From Daphnia carinata (Eukaryota; Arthropoda; Branchiopoda; Diplostraca; Daphniidae): a stretch of 64,000 nucleotides of DNA. This document shows positions 49,353 to 62,369 of this stretch, one piece after another. The notes under the pieces were generated by a model, which worked only from the letters and a program-made list of their open reading frames with translations, did no database searches and had not been told where the DNA came from. A program made the position numbers and the translations under genes. Each line of letters begins with the position of its first letter. Within the stretch, counting starts at the first letter, position 1. Location: assembly GCF_022539665.2 (NCBI RefSeq), contig NC_081331.1, positions 14,230,638 to 14,294,637 on the forward strand, written 5' to 3'.

Positions 49353-52029
49353 TTAGGAAGACAAAAGCTCCAAGACTTTGTCATAAAGCTTCTCTTTGAC
49401 ATCTGTCCCCTGTTTCAAAATACACAATTAATACGGCCAAATAAAAATAAAATTGCCAAATGACTGACCCATATGAAATCCAAATGATTGTATTCCTGGA
49501 AACGAGTAGATCCCTTCAAGTTCGTTAGCTTAGTCAGCAGCCAATCGACATCCTAAACAATCGATTTAGATATTTCAAACTTCTATTAGCAGCCCATCAT
49601 AAACGTGAAAATAATGGATACCTTTGCTGTAACGATTTTGTCAACTGCGCCTGAAAAGACATAAATCTGTTCTCGTAAAAAATAAAATTACAATTAATGA
49701 GCAATTCTTTTAAGCTTATTCCAACTGTACACGGATATTACCGGAGCTGTGATTTTTCTCAGATCATACTCAAATGGTTTCGTTGAACCGTAATTTTGAA
49801 GATTGCCCTCCGTGCCGTAATCGTAAGCCTGGAATATCTCACCTATGCATAGGGGTAATCCAGGTAAGAAATCACATCGCATGTAGTGTGGCTTATCTCA
49901 TTATACCTGCATTATAATTTTGAGCAAATTGAGCTATGACAGCCACCGAAGTTCCAGTCATAAAATTTGCGTTCATCAATGGGATCAAAGCCTGAATGAT
50001 TTGCAAATGTTAAATAACATTTAAAAAAAAATAGAATGTCTATGGAACTTACGGGATCAAGGTTTTTGCGATTGGGCCCACAAACTAAAATGAACACGTC
50101 TCTGCAGAATCGCGCTTGGCTATAAGTTTGTTCGCATGCGATGTCAAACAAACGATCTCCGGCAATCTCACTATCAAACAGAACACGAGTGCCAAGAAAT
50201 CTAAGGAAACTCTAGATATAAAAAAATATATTTCAAACGTGAAAATTGATCAAAAATGTTGTAGTAAATCTTATTCTATTGCCAAATAAAATACCTCGAT
50301 GGGCTGAGTGTATGGAGTTAAAACCCGAAAGATGGCGTTGAAATTAGCAAATGATGAAAGCGGTGACAGAGCAATCTAGCGATTAGGTAACAAAGTTCAT
50401 AGACATTAACACTAACAAAAAAAAAGAAAAGGATCTCTTACCATCAGTTCAATTTTTGCATTGAGCTGTGGATGCTTGATCATTGCGATGAAGAATACTC
50501 CACATCCTAGCGAATGTCCTATGTAAGACAATTTTGATTGGCCCGTTTTCATCAGTATATAGTTGATTACCGAAGGAATGTCATAATTTCCTATTTGGTC
50601 CCAGCTAAGTGTTCACAACATGATACGATTAAGATGTTATTATTCCGATTAGACGCAATACATTAAATTACCTGAATTTCCAGTAATCGCGAGAATGTGG
50701 GTCAAGGGTAGTATGTTTTCTTGAATACTTGTTGCCTCGGAAATTACCCATCCATACGTCGTATGACTGTTCTGCCAACAGTATTGCTAAGGGTAGAAAA
50801 CAAGTTGTAAATTCAGTTACAAGGGAAAAGTATGTTGACATTTAAAAACGACTTGAACACTGCGGTTAAAAATTAACTTGGTAGGAAGGGTTTCTGTATT
50901 CAGGTTATTCCTACTGGTGGGCGTTCTTTCACCTCACGAAACAATCGAAATTAAAGGTTACGCCTTTACACTATTTTAAAAATGCAATTTTATCTGCCAG
51001 TTTTTAAACAGAAATCTCAAGATGTTTTTCTTTGGGACGGATCATTTTATGCCTTTCCTTGAGGCTAGACAGCAGCCATTTTAAACATTGCTGTAGGGAG
51101 GTGTTGACGACAAAGGTGAATTCGAGTTGAAGCTGATCCGCAATGCATTCTTTTAAACTGATCGTTGCAGCAACTACACTTGAAACGGTATTAAAAAATA
51201 ACTTGGTGGTGGGAAAATATTTGTAAAAGCGGGAGCAGTTACGTGTTCACTGTGTTGCTAACACAGTGGCACAGTACCTCTACCTGGTATTTGGCATTGG
51301 CCTTTTCCGGTCTCTTTAAACTCCCGTTTTTCCCTCACAGACCAGCCGACCGAAAACGGGACCAACACATTAAACGATATGCTCACAAAAAAAAAGCGAA
51401 ACGTTGCATTCGATTTGACGAATAAATGAGCCCAGTCCTGTAACAGTTTTCAGATCTTAACGTAATTTTTAATATTTAAATGTATTACCAAGTGAACGGC
51501 TGGAAGGATTAACCAACCAAGTGCCGGATGACTGCATTACGCCGTGCTGCAAAAACACCACTTTCTTGGCAGTACCTTTAGGTGGGATTCGATGAATTTC
51601 CAGGATATATCTGCGTGAATATTTGAATTGTAAATTTTCAATTAAGTGGTAAAACACAATAATTCAAATCATTACCCATCATCTGTAGTTACGTGATGAG
51701 TCTCGGATGGATATCCACGGTGAGCGATGACTTGCGGCTGCATATATCCATGAAACAGAATAATAATAATAAAACAATAAAAAATGGATTACGTAACATC
51801 CACCAGTAAAAAAAAAAAATAAATTTACTGTCGTAAATTTCGACTCAATATTCTGAGGAAGTCTATCAAACAACCTAACACGTTGTTCTTCCGCTTTTCT
51901 TCGCCAATTTTTCAACACCATGTTGGCCTTGAACACATCCCGAACGCGTCCAATTGAACTGTAACTAACGTCACTTAAAAGGATGGTCACTAACGCAAAC
52001 CAACAAAACGTAAGTCGATTCAAAACCAT
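49353..52029 (-). CDS. acid lipase of the LIPA/lipase-3 family
   Basis: Hydrolyses triglycerides or cholesteryl esters in lysosome or gut lumen. Twelve exons (minus strand) join in phase: 52029-51829, 51737-51676, 51610-51489, 50786-50672, 50604-50442, 50375-50295, 50211-50053, 49991-49907, 49842-49726, 49650-49622, 49552-49469, 49409-49353, giving 424 residues. A hydrophobic N-terminus ([19 protein letters not shown]) is a signal peptide. The nucleophile elbow GHSLG puts Ser at about residue 198, with Asp372 in SAVDKIV and His401 in YNHLDF completing the triad. The oxyanion-side motif [10 protein letters not shown] and the [10 protein letters not shown] motif are typical. The exon 9 donor is a weak A|GTTGGA, chosen because it alone restores the conserved sequence. 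The 0.7-kb intron 3 is larger than its neighbours. Confidence 0.93.
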
Positions 52030-54221
52030 GCCGTCAGTTCACAATCACGTTGCACTTTTTCTTAGCGGTACGTCACCCATAAAAAAATAAGGCCTGGATA
52101 CGGAATTCAAGTCTATGCGTTGTAAAAGGCACAACCTGCACACGCTAAAATTGAAATCGGGACTGAACATGGTGAGAGCTTGGAATCGAGCCTTTAAGGC
52201 TCTTCCTTTAAATCCAACTATTCTATGGGACACATAAAAATGCTAGCGCCTCGAGGGAATGCACAATGATTTCACCTTAGAATTGTGTTTCGATGCGCCA
52301 CACAAGTACAAATGACCAATTACGTGAAGAAAAAGCCTCTGTTATTGAATAGATTGTGACGCAACAGGTGCGAAAAATTCCCGTTATTTGGTAGCGGATT
52401 CTTCTGATCACATCTGATATGGAAAATGACTTGCAATTTTTTACAAAAAAGCTCTAAAGACCAACTACTTATAATTGAAATTACTTTCAAACAGTGGAAA
52501 GTAATCTGGCATATATTCATGCACGAATATATGTTCTGTGGTATTAAGTTAAAACCATAATATAGTAAAAACTAAACAGCGACGTACATTGGAAGTTATG
52601 TTGAGCAATATGTTATCATTAGCTAGTAGGCGGAAGTTAACGAGTAATAGTTTAACCTACAAAAACAGGCTGGTAGAACATGGTAAATGGAGACGTGCTT
52701 ACAAGACGTACAAAACTTTGCGGGCAAGGTAAGTATAGTGAAAAAACCACAACAGCCTAAAACGACATTCTTCTTCCGGTATCATTCGCAATCGGCCTCA
52801 TTGCTTGATTTGGAAATAATAAAAGGGGGAAGTCTGATCGTCAGCCTTTCTCAATCAAAGTCAATGCAATGTATAGAAATTTTCAGGATAAAAAGAACCA
52901 AAACGATTTAAAGCTTAAACTCGTGACGCGAATAGAAATGAGATGAAAAAAATTAATGCACAAAGCAAAAAATAGATGGCCAACTCAACAAGTAAAATAG
53001 CAAAACGCAACTGCTTTTTATCAGTAGCTCAATGTCCTTTTCATATCTACATCTTTATGCATCTGTTATTGAACGCATTCCAACACCCGTCAATTAGTGT
53101 AGGGAAGACGCGTGGTATGTAAGTCAAAATACAACGAGAGTTTGTTGGAAGAATGCCCAAACAATAAGGAAGTTTCACGGTCAAGACGTACGTGTCCGGT
53201 CGAGGTCGTCGACAGTTCCTCTAACCCACAAAAAAATTTTCTCGATGCGAAAAGGTATTGAAGCAGAGGAAAACATAATTCCCACGCATTTTGAAATCAT
53301 GTCTGACGGAAGAAAAGTCGTTACGATTACGACAGCAAGTACGTGAATTATAGCGACTGGTTCAGTTACTACAAATGTTTTTGAAAGAATTTTGACAACT
53401 GCTTGGGAAAAGATGCAACTAATAAAACAGCTGTATCTGTTTGGGCTAGTCGACCGAAGACGTATAATATACGTATATGGCCAACGCTTGGTTTTCGTCC
53501 ACTCTAGGAAAGCATCCTAGTTCAGCAAGATACCGTTAGAACACTTATCAACCTCTTTTTTTTTCTTTAATACTTTACGCGATGCGTGGAATGTTTACTG
53601 TAATACAATTCAATTGTTTTTGTTTGTTTTACTACGACTTCCTACTGCCAGAACTTGACAAGTTACTCAGCATTCAGGCGTACTTGCAAGGGGTGCATCG
53701 TCAGCATGACTTGCACAAATAATAAAGGCTGAAAGACGTCTACTACGCTCTGAAAACACAGCCTGTATATTGCCGAAGGCTTTCACCACGGAAACTCTAC
53801 TGTAAAAACGCGTTTTGTTTTATAAATGTTTGGAAGGCAACGACAAGACCAAGCTACGCATGACTTTTACAAGTTCTAAACAAACAGAAACAAAGGTTTA
53901 ATTCTCATTTTCGCAACAAATAGAAAAAGTGCTCGGTCAGCATGACAAGAGATTCACAGTTCTGAAATAAATGCATTTAAATCGCATGTCAGTCGTATTT
54001 CGGCTAATAAATTGAACTTCGCCTTAACCTGATTTTACATTATCTGATAAATTTGTTAATTTAATACGTTCAGTTTTTTTTAAGTTGAACGATTCCTAGG
54101 CTATTTCTCGGTTGTTTATAACTAATTAAGACTTTTCTATACTTGATTTCATTTTTTCATATTTGGGCAAAGATATATGGAGTTAATATTTTAAAAAAGA
54201 AAACTAACTTTCATCCAAACG
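52030..54221. other. intergenic, no gene seen
   Basis: AT-rich sequence upstream of the lipase. The longest open frame (52687-52911, 74 codons) lacks recognisable features. Confidence 0.45.
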
Positions 54222-54328
54222 CTAAGAAGCGCGTCCAATGGCGGGCACATCTTGCCACATTGTGATCGAAGAGCCAGTTACAGTTTCGCTCAGATCATCC
54301 GGATGAATGAATAATTGCGTCGCAATGC
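54222..54328 (-). other. possible orphan terminal exon
   Basis: On the minus strand a 3' splice-like GGTTTAG at 54329 is followed by 107 bases open in one frame to a TAG at 54222. The peptide (FIHPDDLSETVTGSSITMWQ and a short tail) looks protein-like and differs in composition from the flanks. No matching upstream exon was found, so it may be a relic, an exon of an unresolved gene, or chance. Confidence 0.25.
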
Positions 54329-56277
54329 CTAAACCGTTTTCAAAAATACAAATTCAATTACCAGAAAAATACATGATGGATAAGTGAGCATTTTCAACTG
54401 CAAATGTCAAGAATACCAACGGCAGAATTGTAATTTGCAACACTAGTCAAAGAATTACATGAAAGAAAACAAAAACCTATTTTAAGTGCACACCAGGTTC
54501 CCAGTTAGTGAAATTGGTTGAATGTCAACATTACAACCATTTTCTCTTTGCGCAAAGAATGATAAGTGTCTTGACATCAATTAGATGATTCTTCAAGATC
54601 GAGAATTAAAAAGGAGTATAATCCAGTGGCCTTTATATGGAAGGTTGTAATTAGAAACAATGGGCCTATCCTCATTAAGGTGCTTACATACCAAATAGAA
54701 GTGACAAAATTCTTACCATCTAAAATCTAGTAATGCATTGGACATCCTACTTGAGCCAAACGGGAACTAGTCTGTCACTACTGTACAAAATTATTTGAAT
54801 TTAGAGAAAATATAGCTACCTGTGGTTTCCTTTGAATAGTTTAACAGCAGTCAGTTTATTCTTCTGTTGGATTTGTTCGTAGCAGTGTACTTCTACAGCT
54901 TCAACATGGCTTTACAACTTTCTTTCCTGGCAATACTAAAGTCATTTATGCAAAGACAACGAAAATCAGAGTTAAAAATTTAACATTTTACAAAAACACT
55001 TAGTTACCTTATCATTTGAAGTGGCATACAATGTTACTCATAAAATATTCCTCAACAAACTTTAAACACGGTTCTAATATAAAATCATTACTCTATACCA
55101 AAGATATTCCAACCTGCTTGAAGAACACGTGGCGAACAAAAATCTTTGGGTAAGTAACTTCTTTAGCCAGATACTTTTCGAACTTCTAGTTCCGTAGCGT
55201 TTCGGGGCAGTTTAACAAAGCGCGGGGAGTCACATTTGGTTTCCGAAACAGGAAAACGATGTCGATGACTCAAAATCGTCAGCTCAACTAAGAAGTTTTC
55301 CCGCTCTCCGCAGCATGTCCTACTGGTGATCTTGTTTCGCGCCAGAAAAGAACACTTTGCTTCACGTATGACCTTGGCCAAATAATAGTTAATGGCAACA
55401 GCGCTTTCACTCCTAGTGCATCCTGGTGTCAAATTTTTAAAGATTTTTTTTATTTTTAAAAACAGTTATAAAAACCTCGGCTCTTTTACGAATTTAAGGT
55501 TTAGAAAGTTCCATTTCATGAGTTTTTTTCAAATTTTGTGGAGCATTTGGGCCAATAACTGTTCTTCCATTTTGGAGCTAAACTCTTCCGTGCGCTCTCC
55601 CTTTCATCTTACTTCATGCTTCGACGTTGCCAAAATTTGTCTCGTAGCCAACATAATTCAAAGAAAAAATTATTGGGAATGTTGATTATCATGTCGCGAG
55701 ATGGCCGACAGGGTTAGCGATTTTCGGACTAGTTTTTTCAGCAAACACTATCTGGGCTTAATGACGAGCATATGTTGGAAGCACAGTGAATGTGCATCTG
55801 TGAGGATACTTTTGGGAATTTGGCTTTAAGGCGGTTTGTATTACTATTCTAATTGTAATCCTCTTTTACTACCTATTTACTGTATAAGATTATTTCTTTT
55901 CTCCATAGGGGTTTGGGGCTAATCATCTACGTAAGTTGATAAATCGTAAGTAAGCTTCAAACACCTCGTGGAACGAGCTCAGCTTAAACTTTCAACAACT
56001 TGCAAAAAATTTAAAATTCAGAATCCTCTACAGTTCCCTTCTGATATGCCACCTTATAAGTTAGCTAGTTGCTTAGCTCAAGGAACTTGTCCATGAATGT
56101 GTTTGTTGAGATAATTTTTTGTTGTAATCTCTTTTCAACAGTCGTCGTAAGACATCACCACAAAATCCCCCCCACAATATAGGTTTGCCAACCACCGTCA
56201 GTTTTCTTGCTGTATTCCTAATCTTATATTTAAGCAATCAATTCTAAACCTGAGTAATTTCTTGACATTTTATTTAG
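54329..56277. other. intergenic sequence before the TPR/Sel1 gene
   Basis: No supported gene. It includes an 89-codon minus-strand open frame (55163-55432) without recognisable domains, and probably the 5' UTR and first intron of the gene that follows, since a 3' splice site (TATTTAG|GA) sits at 56277. Confidence 0.4.
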
Positions 56278-56282
56278 GAAAA

Positions 56283-58552
56283 ATGCGTGTGACCAACGGT
56301 GTAGCTGTCCAACAACAGCTGTTCAATCCCGATAACGATATACTGACGTCAATGCGGCTTTTATCTGGTGCTTTAAACGAATATATTCAAGAACGTCGTC
56401 CATCTGAAGGTGTCGATAAGACAAAGGTTCTGTTCCATCAACTTGTGGATGTTATGCTGGCCAAGTGGTCGACGTATTTCGTACCGGGAAATTCGTCAAA
56501 ATACAAGAAAGTTTTCCAGCGAGCTCTCGGGATTCAACCCCAGTTGGCACAACTTGATGAAGAATCTTTCGACATTAATCGTCATCAACATGACTTAGAA
56601 TGTTTAGCTAGAATGGCTTCTTCGATTAAGCGTAAAGATATCGAACAAGAAATTCGCATGCGGCTACCTCATCAACCTCCAATACAAAATGCTACTATGA
56701 TTAATTTGAACAGGAAAGAAGGCTGGATCAAGTTGGAAGAAGAAGGAAAGCATTACTTTGAAATGAATGAATGGAAATTAGCTCTGGTTCGATTTAGTCA
56801 AGCAATTGGTTTAAATTCTGAAAAAGGAATTCTTTACTCTTGTCGAGCGAAATGTGAACTTCATTTATCAAAATTTCAATTGGCGTTAGAAGATGCTCAA
56901 GATGCCGTTGAGCTCGATCCAAAGTGCGAGGAATACAGACGTCTTTTGTCGGAGGTATCTTCTGGATTCATACCATGTCAACCAATAACATCAAAGCAGA
57001 CCGACTTCTACCAATTGGGTCGTGACTATTTTTACGGCGATAATGGATTTGTTCAAGATCATATCGAAGCGGAGAAACACCTCAGAAAAGCTGCTGCAGC
57101 TTGTCATATAAACGCCAGTTTGTTGCTAGCGAAACTATTATTGAGAAAAGAGAGATCTTGTGAAGCATTTCCTCTTCTCCAATTTACTGCTGAGAAAGGT
57201 ATGGTTGAAGCTCAGTACCTATTCGGGCGCCAGTTGATATATGGCGATGGATGCACTCGACATGAACCATTAGCCAAAAAATGGCTCTTTAAGGCCTGTG
57301 CCCAAGGTTTTAAACCGAAGAACATGAGGACCGTTAGATGGGTCGATGTGATTGTGAGACAAGCCGAATCTTTGGCTCAATTTGAGTGGGCGAACAGTAT
57401 CAACAGCAAAGGAATCAGCCTTCATAAAAGACTTGCACGATTCACATCTCATACTCGCTTTGAGTTTGATGAATTCGATGAACTTCTTAAATCCGCCATC
57501 CAATTTAATACTCGTTATCCGGCAAAAGAAGCAATCTCATTGTTGAAGCCGGATATTGAAGTGTGGATGCCCATGATGATGAAAAGAGCTAAAAATCATT
57601 CATTTCAAGCCCAATCTTTTTTTCTTGCTCATGGACTTATCATGGAAGCACAAAAATTGCTGCTTAGCAATCAGACTGTGCAATCACTGAAAATGCTGCG
57701 AGAAGGTAAATGATATCACTCCTATATTTTATCTTACTCATTTTAGCTTGCTCTTTTACAGCTAGCAGACAATGGGATTATCCCATCATTGATACCTCAA
57801 TGTTTGCAGATGCAGCGGAAGAAATGCTGAAGAATAATGAAGCCAATGCTGAAGCCTATCATGTGTTAATCAGCTCAGACAGATGTTTATCCATTGAAAA
57901 CAAACTTTGGTTGGCTGTTCAGTGCGTTAAGCTTGATCCATCTGTTCCCGATTTCCATCACTCCTTGGCCCGCGTGTATGGCGATATGGGAGACTACCGA
58001 AGAGCTCTACGCTCCATTGATGTAGCTCTGCAGATGTTTGTGCATTCAGACTGGTTGTACGATCGGGCACATCTACTTCGATTGAGCAAGGCTAAACCGG
58101 ATTCGGAAGTCGTTAATGCCTATGTGAAATATCTTTCTTGTAGTCCTCCTGATGCCGTTCACATTCCCGATGCTTATTATTGTATAGCCTTAGCTCGTTA
58201 CGCAATGTCTCATTTAAAAGAATTCACTGTCGCTTTGAAAAATGGTCAAAAAGCGGAGAGTTCCGAAATTCGCTTACCGTGTTTTCGGGCTGTCAAGAAG
58301 AATGGTTATGTTATCAAACAAGTTCCTAAACAGGATGTGAAGACTAATTCACAATCGGATGGTAAGAAAAAGAAAAAAATTTTCGAAATTCTGTGTGTTG
58401 TATGTTCCAAGGGAAACCCTTTACACTTTTGCCCGTTTTGCCATAACTGGACATGTGGGAATGATGAGCAAAATACGTCGGCTGCGATGCACGACTGTCA
58501 AGCGAGTCACATTGCCTGTCACAAGTCAATCGCCTCTGCCAGCTCGGAATAA
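56283..58552 (+). CDS. TPR and Sel1-like repeat protein with Cys/His-rich C-terminus
   Basis: Two exons (56283-57705 and 57762-58552) give 737 residues. The ATG at 56283 was chosen because a 3' splice site lies 5 nt upstream of it. Residues about 155-235 contain TPR motifs (EEEGKHYFEMNEWKLALVRF). Residues about 245-345 have Sel1-like helices (AEAQYLFG-type, here VEAQYLFGRQLIYGDG), and a further TPR-like pair follows (LARVYGDMGDYRRALRSIDV). The last ~55 residues, after a poly-Lys stretch, hold CVVC, CPFC, WTC, HDC and HIACH, spaced like a MYND or other zinc finger. No orthologue name comes to mind. A scaffold or adaptor role is inferred from the repeats only. Confidence 0.85.
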
Positions 58553-58986
58553 TTTTAGAACTCAACACGTTCTAGTGACTGTTTACCTTTCTTTAACGTA
58601 CTGCGTTTGAGTTTCTTCTTTGAATCGTTTTAAGTGTGCCAGACTTGGTCTGTAGTATGAATGTTGCAAACATTCTTGTCATTTAAATCTCAGAGCTGTT
58701 GCTGCTTGCCTATCCATATTTTCAGCAACTTGGATAATGGAATTATTTTTGTGACTGCGTACAAACCATTCTCGTTCAAGTGTTAATAGTGACATTATTA
58801 ACTGTGCCAAGCTTTGGCAGCTACCAACTCTTTATCTTTCCTGTAATCTTATAACCCAGTTAAACTTGTTGTCCAAATAGAGGTAAATAGTTTGGACTGT
58901 GTTTTTATTATTTTCCAGGGAGCAGTACGTTTATTCGTTCCAGTTATTTCAAAATAGATTTTTTGTTTTGTTTCATACAAGATAGC

Positions 58987-58992
58987 AATAAA
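58987..58992 (+). terminator. possible polyadenylation signal of the TPR/Sel1 gene
   Basis: AATAAA, 435 nt after the stop codon and about 150 bp before the next gene. Confidence 0.35.
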
Positions 58993-59143
58993 TTAGTTAG
59001 CTATTTTTTTTTTGATAATATTAGATAATGAACTAGCGATTAACGATATCTTGCTAATTTAAATATTTGAAATTTAAATTAAACGTTCGAGATCTGGCAA
59101 CGTAAAGCATTCCGCATAACAGACAAATTCGAAACCCAGAGAT

Positions 59144-59148
59144 TCAGT
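59144..59148 (+). promoter_or_regulatory. possible initiator of FBXO21
   Basis: TCAGT matches the arthropod initiator. If used, the first ATG (59156) would lie only about 10 nt from the cap, favouring the second in-frame ATG at 59189, which directly precedes the F-box. Motif evidence only. Confidence 0.25.
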
Positions 59149-59188
59149 TCGTTCAATGCTCGGGTGCCATGCCATACATTCTCCTGAA

Positions 59189-61505
59189 ATGAGTCTCAAT
59201 CAATTACCCGAAGAAATTTTAATACGCCACATACTTTCATATGCAGAAATTACTATTTTCGATTTGCAGAGTTTGATGTTTTCCTGCCATACTTTATATC
59301 GTTTTATTCGAAATTCGAACGAGTTGTGGAGACTGAAGTTCAGTACAAGGTGATTAATCTTAGCATAGAATGCAACTTTTCCTGTACAATGGATATCTTG
59401 CTTTTTCTAGATGGCCTCAAATTCCAATTCAATGCCAAGAGAGAAATGAAAGGATTTGGTATGAAAGGGTAGCTCTTGCAATAAAAGCAGCCAAAGAAGT
59501 TAACAACACACTGCAAGAAATGTCTTTTCAGTGTTACCCTTTAAACCAGAGTCCTTTGAGTGCAGCAGATAAGTTGATTACGGGTCAACATCCCATTCCT
59601 GAATGTGTCCAACATGAACTTGAGCTTATGGCTAGTACCATGTAAGTATCTTTAGTTGTTTAACCGTTACATGGCAGTATTATTATTTAAGCAAGCATTA
59701 TTTGGTTATCAATTAGCAATGAAAATTTGACAACACAATACTATGCCAGGGATGTCTTAACCAAAGTCAAAAGCCGTGTGATAGAACATAAATTACAAGA
59801 TTTGATGGCACGACCGGAATCCCAGAAATCCCTAGTAGAAGGTGCTGCACTGATTTCCCAGTGGTTTGAGCTGGGCATGCTTAAACAAACCAGTCGAAGT
59901 GACATAAGACGAGCCATTGATGACCTCACCGAAAGAGTAAAGAAGCTTACCATTTCTACGGTGTGTGATGCAAAATTTTCATTTCCAACCGCCGAAGCAT
60001 GTGATTCATTGGAAAAAGCCAAAGAAATCCTCGACGTGATTCATCTGGTTATGTTTCGTGAAATAGGCTTTAAACTATCTCCTATTTACGGGTTGTCTCT
60101 CGATCATTATTGCTCCATCGCAGAGGTACAGTACGTTTGGTTTATTTATTCCTACGTTCATTGAAATAGCTGTATTGTTTCTTGTATTTTACATACTAGG
60201 TGCTTGAAACGAAGCGTGGCTGTCATATGCTTATAACAATAATCTTCCAGGAAGTTGCCAGGAAACTTGGTGTTCCATTACAAATTGTAATTTATGGAGA
60301 ACGTTCATTTCACGGAGAAAGGAATTTACTTCTACGATGGAGCAAATATCCAGGGTAATACATTTCTTTCTTTAAAATTAATTACATTTGACCAGTGGGA
60401 AAAAACTCAATTATTCTGTTTAAACACTATTGTTTGAAAAGGGAAGTGGATGCAGACAGAATCTACTACATTGACGTTTGTGCCGAAATATACGAGTCTT
60501 TAAAGCCGTGCCATTGTTATCAAGCCGCCATGGGTCAACCAGCTTCCTCAGCTCAGCAAGTGTTTCAGCAAATGATGAGCACAATGTTAGAACAATTGCG
60601 GAATCATTGGGGATCGTTTCTCAACTTTACTGGCAAAGGAAGAGACAACGATAGTAGACTCCTCATTCGACTTGCTATTATTATTTCACCTCAAGAAAGG
60701 AATTTAGTCCTAGAATATGCAAACCTCTGCTTAGCTTTAAACCTCCAGATGGACGACGCAGCTCAACTCCTTCAGGTATGTGCACTTATGTAATCAACTT
60801 AAAAACCCTATCATTAATTTTATTGTTTTTAAAAAAGTCTGTGGGGCTTCAGGGTCATCAGATGATTAAGAAGTGCACGGAAAAGGTGTGGAGACAACAA
60901 ATATTAATCATTGCGGCGGTAAAAAATCTATATTATCTTGACTAGCTTTTGCGAAATGTTTAACTCTATTTTAATTTCTGTCAGAAATTTGTTTGTAACC
61001 GGCCTCCAACATTAAAATATGCAGTCGGCCTCATCATGGAATTTAAATCAATGCCCGTATTTTACACCAACCACAGCCAACCTTGCGTCATTGTTTCGTG
61101 GAGCCCAAATTTCCAAAAAGCCGGTCAATGGAAGACTGTTAGAAGAAGGAAGGCGAAGAGCGTTCAGCATCAGGCATACTACCACATTTTGATAAAAAAT
61201 GCCCCCAGTGGTTTTATCGGATTAAACGTTGCTGAAGGTAAGCTTATCTCATTACACGGCTCACGGTGCTATTATTAAAGAAATCGTAATGTATTCCGTC
61301 TGCGTTACCTTTTTCTCCCAATTGATTTTTAGAAACTTTGGAGCTTCATCATGATCCCGATCTCGCTCACGAGCAGCTGGGATCTGATTTCATAGGCAAC
61401 GGATACTTTGAACGATTCGACGGCCGCAGGTACGTCCCTAACGCGGAATTGATAGCGAGATTTCCTGAGGATGAGAAAGTTGTTATAGATTTAATTGCGC
61501 AATGA
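59189..61505 (+). CDS. FBXO21: F-box only protein 21
   Basis: Substrate receptor of an SCF ubiquitin ligase. Eight exons join in phase: 59189-59349, 59411-59641, 59717-60125, 60200-60354, 60442-60775, 60838-60918, 60985-61237, 61333-61505; 598 residues, close to the human 628. Residues 1-50 are the F-box (LNQLPEEILIRHILSY). The middle carries the SirB1/transglutaminase-like region (LSLDHYCSIAEVLETKRGCH, VARKLGVPLQIVIYGE). The C-terminal ~100 residues are the YccV/hemimethylated-DNA-binding-like domain (QHQAYYHILI, LGSDFIGNGYFERFDGRRYV). An upstream in-frame ATG at 59156 would add 11 residues. All splice sites are GT-AG and no damage was seen. Confidence 0.94.
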
Positions 61506-61662
61506 CTCGTCTAACTTTGACCTAGTCTTATTGACCTAACTTTTTCGTTATCTAGTCGCATTTAAAAACGCATTTTTGCAAAATTTATTTAATTATTAAA
61601 TCTCAAATTTCGTATATTTATCATATTTCGTAAAGTTATTTTTTGAATGATACAACCAACCG

Positions 61663-61668
61663 AATAAA
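61663..61668 (+). terminator. probable FBXO21 polyadenylation signal
   Basis: AATAAA, 158 nt after the stop codon; a second hexamer lies about 20 nt further on. Confidence 0.45.
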
Positions 61669-61708
61669 TTCATATGACATGTGAAATAAACGTTCGTAGA
61701 TTGATTAA

Positions 61709-61784
61709 ATTATTAATCCGACTGCAGTTTCCGCCAGGAGGAGAATGTCGACTTAAATGTTTGTAGCCAAGATGATTGCCATTG
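61709..61784 (+). repeat. 76-bp direct repeat, copy 1
   Basis: Starts ATTATTAATCCGACTGCAG and matches 62196-62271 with a few differences, in the same orientation about 490 bp apart. It lies immediately after the FBXO21 3' end, so the intervening DNA may be an insertion or duplication. Confidence 0.8.
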
Positions 61785-62195
61785 GTATATCGCGGGTAAT
61801 TATCGCTTTTTTGATTTTTTCTTCTTTTCTATGTTTTCCGTGGTTTTCGTTGTTACTCTTGCACACAAATTTGCCGACTAAGCTCTTACAATCGGCTATG
61901 CAACAAATAGAATAATCAAGAGGAAGAGATTCGCAAAAGAAAATAAGAAGAGGCAGTCGAAAGATAATTTTTTACCGCAAGATATTGTTTCAGTAAAAAA
62001 ATTGTTAGACGATTTTATGTATAGGCATCGATAAAATGGTAGTATTTAAATCTGTTTTGTATTTTCAAGTGCTCAACGTAAGAAAAAAATGCAAATAAAA
62101 ATTATGAAAGAAATTACTATATTCGTCTCACCTCAACCGACAATTTCACTACTGTTTTAATATACAGACACGACATGGTTGGCCAATTTAAAAAG

Positions 62196-62271
62196 GATTA
62201 TTAATCCGACTGCAGTTTCCCTCAGGAGGAGAATGTCGACTTAAATGTTTGTGGCCGAAATGGTTGCCATT
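62196..62271 (+). repeat. 76-bp direct repeat, copy 2
   Basis: Second copy of the sequence at 61709-61784. Confidence 0.8.
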
Positions 62272-62369
62272 CTGGTGATTCATTTTCATTCTATGATTTG
62301 CATACAATTCTGAAATGATATCGAGCCAAATTTGAGATTTGGCCAAAAATAAGATATAGGCATAATAAT

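Noticed and set aside
55163..55432. 89-codon minus-strand open frame
   Set aside because: No recognisable motif and no exon context; the ATG lies in AT-rich sequence.
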